A stretch of 64,000 nucleotides of DNA, from NCBI GenBank assembly GCA_024276995.1, contig JAJRWB010000001.1, positions 212,993 through 276,992 of the forward strand, written 5' to 3'. The first letter of the stretch is position 1. Each line of letters begins with the position of its first letter. The notes below the pieces were generated by a model, which had not been told where the DNA came from, searched no databases, and was given only the letters and a program-made list of their open reading frames with translations. Made by a program: the position numbers and the translations under genes. Shown one piece after another: positions 59,174 through 64,000 of this stretch. The DNA comes from Candidatus Eiseniibacteriota bacterium (GTDB lineage Bacteria > Orphanbacterota > Orphanbacteria > Orphanbacterales > Orphanbacteraceae).

Positions 59174-62100
59174 TCAACGAACAAGAACCATCTGTCGCAC
59201 CACGCTGTTCCCCCCCGCGTCCACCCGATAGAAGTAGACGCCGCTGCCGGCGCGATTGCCGCGGAAATCGTAACCGTCCCATGTCACGTCGTCGTAAACG
59301 CCCGGTGGACGCTCTTCGTGCAGGAGCTCGATGAGAGAGCGGCCGTTCACGTCGTACACGGTGATCCTCACGTCGTAGGCGTCGACGCCGTCGGGGAGTT
59401 GGAAGGGGATCGTCGTGAGAGGGTTGAACGGGTTCGGTCGGTTCTGTTCGACGAGGAAACGACCGACCACCGGAACGAAGTGGAGTTCGATCGGCACATC
59501 GAGGGTATCGCTTGCCGCCTTGTTGCCGTAGCGGTCGACGAATTCGACTACATAAAGCGCCGACGTGATCCCCTTGAGATCGACGTCGTCGAGGCGGTCG
59601 AGATAGCGCGAAGCGTCTCCGGAGGAGTGGAACACCGTTTCCCACGATCCTCCGGGGACGAGGCGGCGCCGGACGTCGAGGAGGGCGGGGGATTCACTCG
59701 GATCGGCGGTCCAGTCGATGTCGATGCCGCCGCTCACTTCCGATGCGCGGAACGTCGCCGGCGGAGGGGGAGGAATCAAGTCGATGAGAGTGCGGAAGGT
59801 GTCGACCGCGGAGAGGAAGAAGGCGCCCGTTTCCCCGGTGCCGCGGACGCGGAAGTAATAGAGCACTCCCGGCGTAAGGCCGGAGAGGGTCTCGACGTGG
59901 GTTGTTTCGTAGACGGCGGCCACGGGAGTCGCCCGGGTAAAGAGCGTGTCGCGGCCGTATTCGATCTGGCCGAGGCTCGGAATATCGGTGCTCCACACGA
60001 GGAGCGCCCCTTCCGCCCCGCGTGGTTCGGCGTCGATCCGCTTGAGAGACGGTGCTTTTCGCGCCGTGTCGGCCACGGTGGTGAACTCGAGATCATCCAT
60101 CATGGAGAGGTTGCCCGCCAGATCCCGGCTGATCACGCGGTAACGGTACGCCGTACCCCCCTTCAGGTCGGCGATCCTCACACGGTGCACCGTGACCCGT
60201 GTCAGGTCGAGGGGACTGCTCCGGTCGTAGCCGTTTTCGCCGTACTCGACCCGGCTGTCGGAGGGCTCGTCGGTGGTCCACGTGATCTGTGCGTCATGGA
60301 TACCGGGCACCACGACCACCTCGCCCGAAAAGAGGGGCGCCGTGGAATCGGGAGCATCACCGGTCCAGAGGGAATAAAGGTCGGAGCGGGAAACGTTGCC
60401 TGACAGGTCGCGACTGAGGGCGCGGAAGAAGAACTGCTTTCCCGGCGCGAGACCTTCGATCTGGAAGAAGTGACTCGTGCGGAACTGTTCCGGCATCTGG
60501 GTGAACAGCGCGAGCGACGAGTCGAGGCCGTACTCCACCTGTCCGCGGGACGGTTCGTCGGTGGTCCACAGGAGTTGCACCGTCCCGTCGCTTACCGCCA
60601 CCAGTTCGACGCTCGACACAACCGGTCCGGTCGAGTCGATCTCCCCGGCGGTGACGAGAACGAGGTCGTCGGAGAAGGTGACGTTCCCCGCGCGGTCCCG
60701 GCTCATCACGCGAAAATGATACGTTCGTGAAACTTCGAGATTCTCGAGGAGTACCTGGTGCTCCACCACCGACGAGGTGTCGAGAAGGGTGGCGAAATCG
60801 TACGCGCTGTTCAAGCCGAACTCCACCTGTCCTTCCGCCGGTTCGTCGGTGCGCCAGGCGACGCGCGCCGAATTCCCGGTCACGTCGAGCACCGTGACCT
60901 CCACGATCTCCGGCGGCGAGAGATCTTCGTCGAGATTGAGAATGAATGTCCGATCGCCCGACAGCGACGCATTGCCGCTCCGGTCGGCGGCGTGCACGCG
61001 AAAGTGGAAAACGAGACCCGCCGTAAGTCCCTCGATCCGGATCGAATGAGAAGTCGACGTGTCGCTTTCCACCTCGGTCTGCAGGCCGTACGTCTCGTCG
61101 AGACCGTATTCGACATATCCGTAGGTGTCCTCGTCGGTATTCCACGACACGGTGATCCCCGCGGCGCTCGCCGCGCTCAGAACGATTCCGAAGATCGCCG
61201 GCGGTGTGACGTCGGCGCCGCCGGTCGTGTCGGGTGGAGTCGCCGTGGTGAACTGGAAATCGTCCGACCAGGTGAGATTTCCGGCGCCGTCGCGGGAGAG
61301 GATCCTGAAGTGGTGTAGCGTCCCCGGGGCGAGACCGCCGATCCGCGCGGAGTGGTCCGTCCGAAGGGTGTCGTTGAGCACGGTGGCGTGATCGTACGGA
61401 AGGACGGTACCGTACTCGACCTGCCCGTCGGCCGCCTCGTCGGTGTCCCAAACGATCGTCGCGCCGTTCTCGTCGATGTTGACCGCGGCGACCGATGAGA
61501 TCACGGGGCCGTCGATGTCGGCGGGCGGCGCGGAGGTGGTGAAAAGAGCGTCGCCCGTGTAGCTCCCGTTCCCGTGGAGGTCCTCGGCATAGACGCGGAA
61601 GTGGAACGTCGTTTCCGGGTTGAGCCCGGCGAGATGAACCTGGTGGGTGAACTCGAAGGAAGATCCGAGGGTGGTGCTGAACCCGTAGTCGGCGGTGAGT
61701 CCGTACTCCACTCTCCCGACCGACGCCTCGTCGGTATCCCAGGAAAGCCACGCCCCGTCGCTCGCCGTGGAGTCGACGGTGAGATTCGAGACGACCGGAG
61801 CGGTGCTGTCGGCCGCACCGGGCGAATCGGTGACCAGCGTCCGGTCGCCGCTCGTGAACGTCCCCCCCGCCGCCTCGGCGCGGGCGCGGAAATGGTATGT
61901 CGTGCCCGGTTCGAGCGGGAAGAGGCGGATCGAATGGGTGATCGCGGCCGCGCCGCCCGACGCCGTGTGGCCGTACGTCGTGTCGATGCCGTAGTCGACG
62001 AAGCCGCCCGCCGAGTCCGACGTGACGAACGACACGACGGCGTCCGTGTCGGAGAGAGAGGCGACGCTGAGGGAGGTGATCGTGATCGCCGGCGGTGTAG

Positions 62101-64000
62101 GGGGAGGTTCGGCGGTGGTGAACGTCCTGTCGCCGGAGACGGTCTCGTTGCCCGAAGCATCGGCGGAGCGCACTTGGTAGTGGTAGAACGTTCCGGGCAA
62201 GAGGCCGGTGAGCTCGACCTGGTGGAATGTACGCAGCGCGGCGACGGTGATGCTGCCCGATTCATACGCCGTGGTGAGACCATAGGCGACGCGGCTGTCG
62301 GCGTCCTCGTCGCTGTTCCACGTCACGGTGGCCGACGAGTCGGTCACCGGCGCCGCCTCGATCGACGAAAGGACAGGCGGCGTGACATCCGGGGCGGTGG
62401 CGGCGGAGGCGACATTCGACAGCGCCGACCAGTTGCCCGCGTCGTCCTGTGCCTTGAGTGCGAAGTAGTACGTCGTCCCCGCGCCGAAACCGTCGAGGGT
62501 AAGGCGCTCGGTGTTCCCTGCGCTCCGCGGTACCCCGGTGCTCACGCCGTAACCTTGGTCGAAGTTGCCGTCATTCAATGGGGAATCGGACCAGCGCAGC
62601 GTGTAGGCGGAAGCGGTGCCCGACGTTCCGTCATCGCCGGGGGCGGTCCAGGCGAGATCGATGGTGCCCGCTTCGGCGGCGGGCGAGGCGGCGAGATCGC
62701 TCACTGCGGCGGGAGGAACGACGTCGGCGCTGTCCGCGGCGGAAGGAAGAGCGCTCACCGGGTCGGAGAGACGACTCGTACGTCCCGACAGATCGACCGA
62801 TTCGACGCGGTAATGGTAAAGGGAGTCGGGTGAGAGGCCGGCGTGGATCCACGATGTGAAGAGTCCCCGGTTCACCCGATTCGATTCGACCGGGAGGCTG
62901 CGGATGCGGACGTTGTCGAACCACGCCTTGCCGTTTCCCCAGATGTAGAAACCCGCCGTGCCGTCGAGGCTCGGTGTCGCGCCATCGCCGACTCCCCAGA
63001 CCTGCATCGTGGGCGGTTCGGTCTCTCCTTCGGGCCAGACGGTGCAGCCAAGCTTTACGCTCCCCCCCTCGTTGCGGGCGAACACGTGGAACGAGTACCA
63101 CTGGTCGGCGTCCGGGATGAACGTCTCCGACGCCGGATCGACGGTGACGGAGGGATCCCCCGCGGATTCGATCCGGATCGGCTCGGTGTCGGAGAAACGG
63201 ATCAGGTAATAGATCACCCCGCTCGCGTCGACATTCCGTCGAAGCATGAAGCCGGCGGTGGCACCCGGCGTGATCCGAAAGTTTCCGGTGAATTCCATGT
63301 CGCCGAAATAGGCGAGGTTGTTGTTCGGATAGTAGTAGCCGAGGTAAGCGCCCCCCTGCGGGTCGCCCTGATAAACGCGCCCGTGACCCGGAAAATCGAC
63401 GACGCCGAAGCGGTCGACCGGGTCGCGCCAGCCGGGCGGGTCGGCGCCGTCGGGGACGCTTTCGAAGTCGATATCGAGAAGGTCGAGGGAACCGGTCGGC
63501 GCCGTGGCGGTCCAGTAGACGTTGTACGACGCCAGGTTCGACTGGGCGACGCCGTTCCAGGTGAGGCCAACGAGCGCCGGGCCGGCGCTCGCGGCGAGTC
63601 CGGAGGGAACACCCGGAGGGCCGGCGACCGTCCCCGAAGAGGTGGCGAACGTCGCGTCGGCGGTCGAGTCCCTCCGGCCGCCGGCGTACGCCACCACCTG
63701 GAAATGGACGGTGCTCCCGGGAGTGAGGCCGGTGAGGTGAGCCGTGTGAGAGACGCCTGGCGCCGCGACGGACGCCGCAGTCAAGCCGTACGACGGGGCG
63801 GCACTCCCGTAGCGGACGAAGCCGTAGGCCGATTCGCTCGACTGCCATGTTACCCGGGCGCTGCCGGTATCGATCGAATCGACGGTGACATTCGACAAGG
63901 TGATCGGGGGGGGGGGGGAGAGGGGGGGTCCGGCGCGGGGAAAGAGAGGAGGTTGGAGAGGGGAGAGAGGTTTCCCGCCTCGCCATACGAGCGTAGGAGA
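59174..64000 (-). CDS. Giant fibronectin-repeat surface protein with Por/FlgD-Ig C-terminal domain (5' end outside window)
   Basis: At least 1574 residues are well supported and the frame stays open to the window edge. There are ten repeats of about 90 residues in the style 'ARVAWRTDEPAEGQVEFGL ... YHFRVMSRDRAGN', two standard fibronectin type III domains, and a LamG-like insertion (about 140-330: 'GYYYPNNNLAYFGDMEFTGN'). The last 95 residues ('VEQNRPNPFNPLTTIPFQLP', 'VYDVNGRSLIELL', 'GSGVYFYRVDAGG') form the C-terminal domain used for type IX-like sorting or cell-surface anchoring in FCB-group bacteria. The ligand is unknown. Confidence 0.85.
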   Translation of the reverse strand, partial: SPTLVWRGGKPLSPLQPPLFPRAGPPLSPPPPITLSNVTVDSIDTGSARVTWQSSESAYGFVRYGSAAPSYGLTAASVAAPGVSHTAHLTGLTPGSTVHFQVVAYAGGRRDSTADATFATSSGTVAGPPGVPSGLAASAGPALVGLTWNGVAQSNLASYNVYWTATAPTGSLDLLDIDFESVPDGADPPGWRDPVDRFGVVDFPGHGRVYQGDPQGGAYLGYYYPNNNLAYFGDMEFTGNFRITPGATAGFMLRRNVDASGVIYYLIRFSDTEPIRIESAGDPSVTVDPASETFIPDADQWYSFHVFARNEGGSVKLGCTVWPEGETEPPTMQVWGVGDGATPSLDGTAGFYIWGNGKAWFDNVRIRSLPVESNRVNRGLFTSWIHAGLSPDSLYHYRVESVDLSGRTSRLSDPVSALPSAADSADVVPPAAVSDLAASPAAEAGTIDLAWTAPGDDGTSGTASAYTLRWSDSPLNDGNFDQGYGVSTGVPRSAGNTERLTLDGFGAGTTYYFALKAQDDAGNWSALSNVASAATAPDVTPPVLSSIEAAPVTDSSATVTWNSDEDADSRVAYGLTTAYESGSITVAALRTFHQVELTGLLPGTFYHYQVRSADASGNETVSGDRTFTTAEPPPTPPAITITSLSVASLSDTDAVVSFVTSDSAGGFVDYGIDTTYGHTASGGAAAITHSIRLFPLEPGTTYHFRARAEAAGGTFTSGDRTLVTDSPGAADSTAPVVSNLTVDSTASDGAWLSWDTDEASVGRVEYGLTADYGFSTTLGSSFEFTHQVHLAGLNPETTFHFRVYAEDLHGNGSYTGDALFTTSAPPADIDGPVISSVAAVNIDENGATIVWDTDEAADGQVEYGTVLPYDHATVLNDTLRTDHSARIGGLAPGTLHHFRILSRDGAGNLTWSDDFQFTTATPPDTTGGADVTPPAIFGIVLSAASAAGITVSWNTDEDTYGYVEYGLDETYGLQTEVESDTSTSHSIRIEGLTAGLVFHFRVHAADRSGNASLSGDRTFILNLDEDLSPPEIVEVTVLDVTGNSARVAWRTDEPAEGQVEFGLNSAYDFATLLDTSSVVEHQVLLENLEVSRTYHFRVMSRDRAGNVTFSDDLVLVTAGEIDSTGPVVSSVELVAVSDGTVQLLWTTDEPSRGQVEYGLDSSLALFTQMPEQFRTSHFFQIEGLAPGKQFFFRALSRDLSGNVSRSDLYSLWTGDAPDSTAPLFSGEVVVVPGIHDAQITWTTDEPSDSRVEYGENGYDRSSPLDLTRVTVHRVRIADLKGGTAYRYRVISRDLAGNLSMMDDLEFTTVADTARKAPSLKRIDAEPRGAEGALLVWSTDIPSLGQIEYGRDTLFTRATPVAAVYETTHVETLSGLTPGVLYYFRVRGTGETGAFFLSAVDTFRTLIDLIPPPPPATFRASEVSGGIDIDWTADPSESPALLDVRRRLVPGGSWETVFHSSGDASRYLDRLDDVDLKGITSALYVVEFVDRYGNKAASDTLDVPIELHFVPVVGRFLVEQNRPNPFNPLTTIPFQLPDGVDAYDVRITVYDVNGRSLIELLHEERPPGVYDDVTWDGYDFRGNRAGSGVYFYRVDAGGNSVVRQMVLVR

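Noticed and set aside
1-64000. CRISPR arrays, insertion sequences, prophage or attachment sites
   Set aside because: No direct-repeat/spacer pattern, transposase, integrase or terminal inverted repeat was seen.

Overview
The window comes from a high-GC, Gram-negative (diderm) bacterium: outer-membrane L-ring and P-ring flagellar genes (flgH, flgI) are present. The very large surface protein at the right edge ends in an 'NRPNPFNP' FlgD-Ig/Por-type C-terminal domain, typical of the FCB superphylum and related candidate phyla (Krumholzibacteriota, Eisenbacteria, Latescibacterota and others). The phylum cannot be fixed from the sequence alone.

Layout. (1) 1-3.2 kb, + strand: a housekeeping run of an unidentified gene tail, engB, a class-V aminotransferase, purA and a tRNA-Lys(TTT) with its own promoter. 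(2) 3.25-55.9 kb, all on the - strand: an almost complete flagellar locus. In the direction of transcription (high to low coordinates) it runs: a sigma-28-driven SprA-related gene; a two-component pair (sensor flrB/fleS type, sigma-54 activator flrC/fleR type); flgB-flgC-fliE-fliF-fliG-fliH-fliI-fliJ-motE-fliK-flgD-TIGR02530-flgE-fliL-fliM-fliN-fliO-fliP-fliQ-fliR-flhB-flhA-fliA and a FliK-like gene; a hairpin; flgF-flgG-flgA-flgH-flgI-flgJ-flgN-flgK-flgL-fliW-csrA; a glycosylation/methylation island (GT9, methyltransferase, a four-module glycosyltransferase, GT2-TPR); fliC-fliS-fliD; a FlgM-like gene, flbD, motA, two motB-like genes; and an HDOD/histidine kinase/HDOD trio. (3) 56-64 kb, - strand: three overlapping response-regulator genes and a >1600-residue fibronectin-repeat surface protein cut by the window edge.

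Regulation can be read directly. There is a canonical sigma-54 promoter before flgF, a probable one before flgB inside the 3' end of the activator gene, and near-consensus sigma-28 (FliA) promoters before fliC and before the SprA-related gene. A fliW-csrA pair sits upstream of a fliC leader of about 195 nt that is rich in GGA motifs. Together these suggest a FlrC/sigma-54 -> FliA/FlgM -> flagellin cascade with FliW-CsrA translational control.

Several parts depart from textbook versions. flgK and the GT9 gene each carry one in-frame stop codon. The flagellar sensor kinase has lost its phospho-accepting His. FliM cannot encode the N-terminal CheY-binding peptide. The second MotB lacks the proton-carrying Asp. 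FlgH has no lipobox Cys. The SprA-related protein has lost HExxH, and one response regulator has a degenerate HD-GYP domain. flhF, flhG and all chemotaxis genes are missing from the window.
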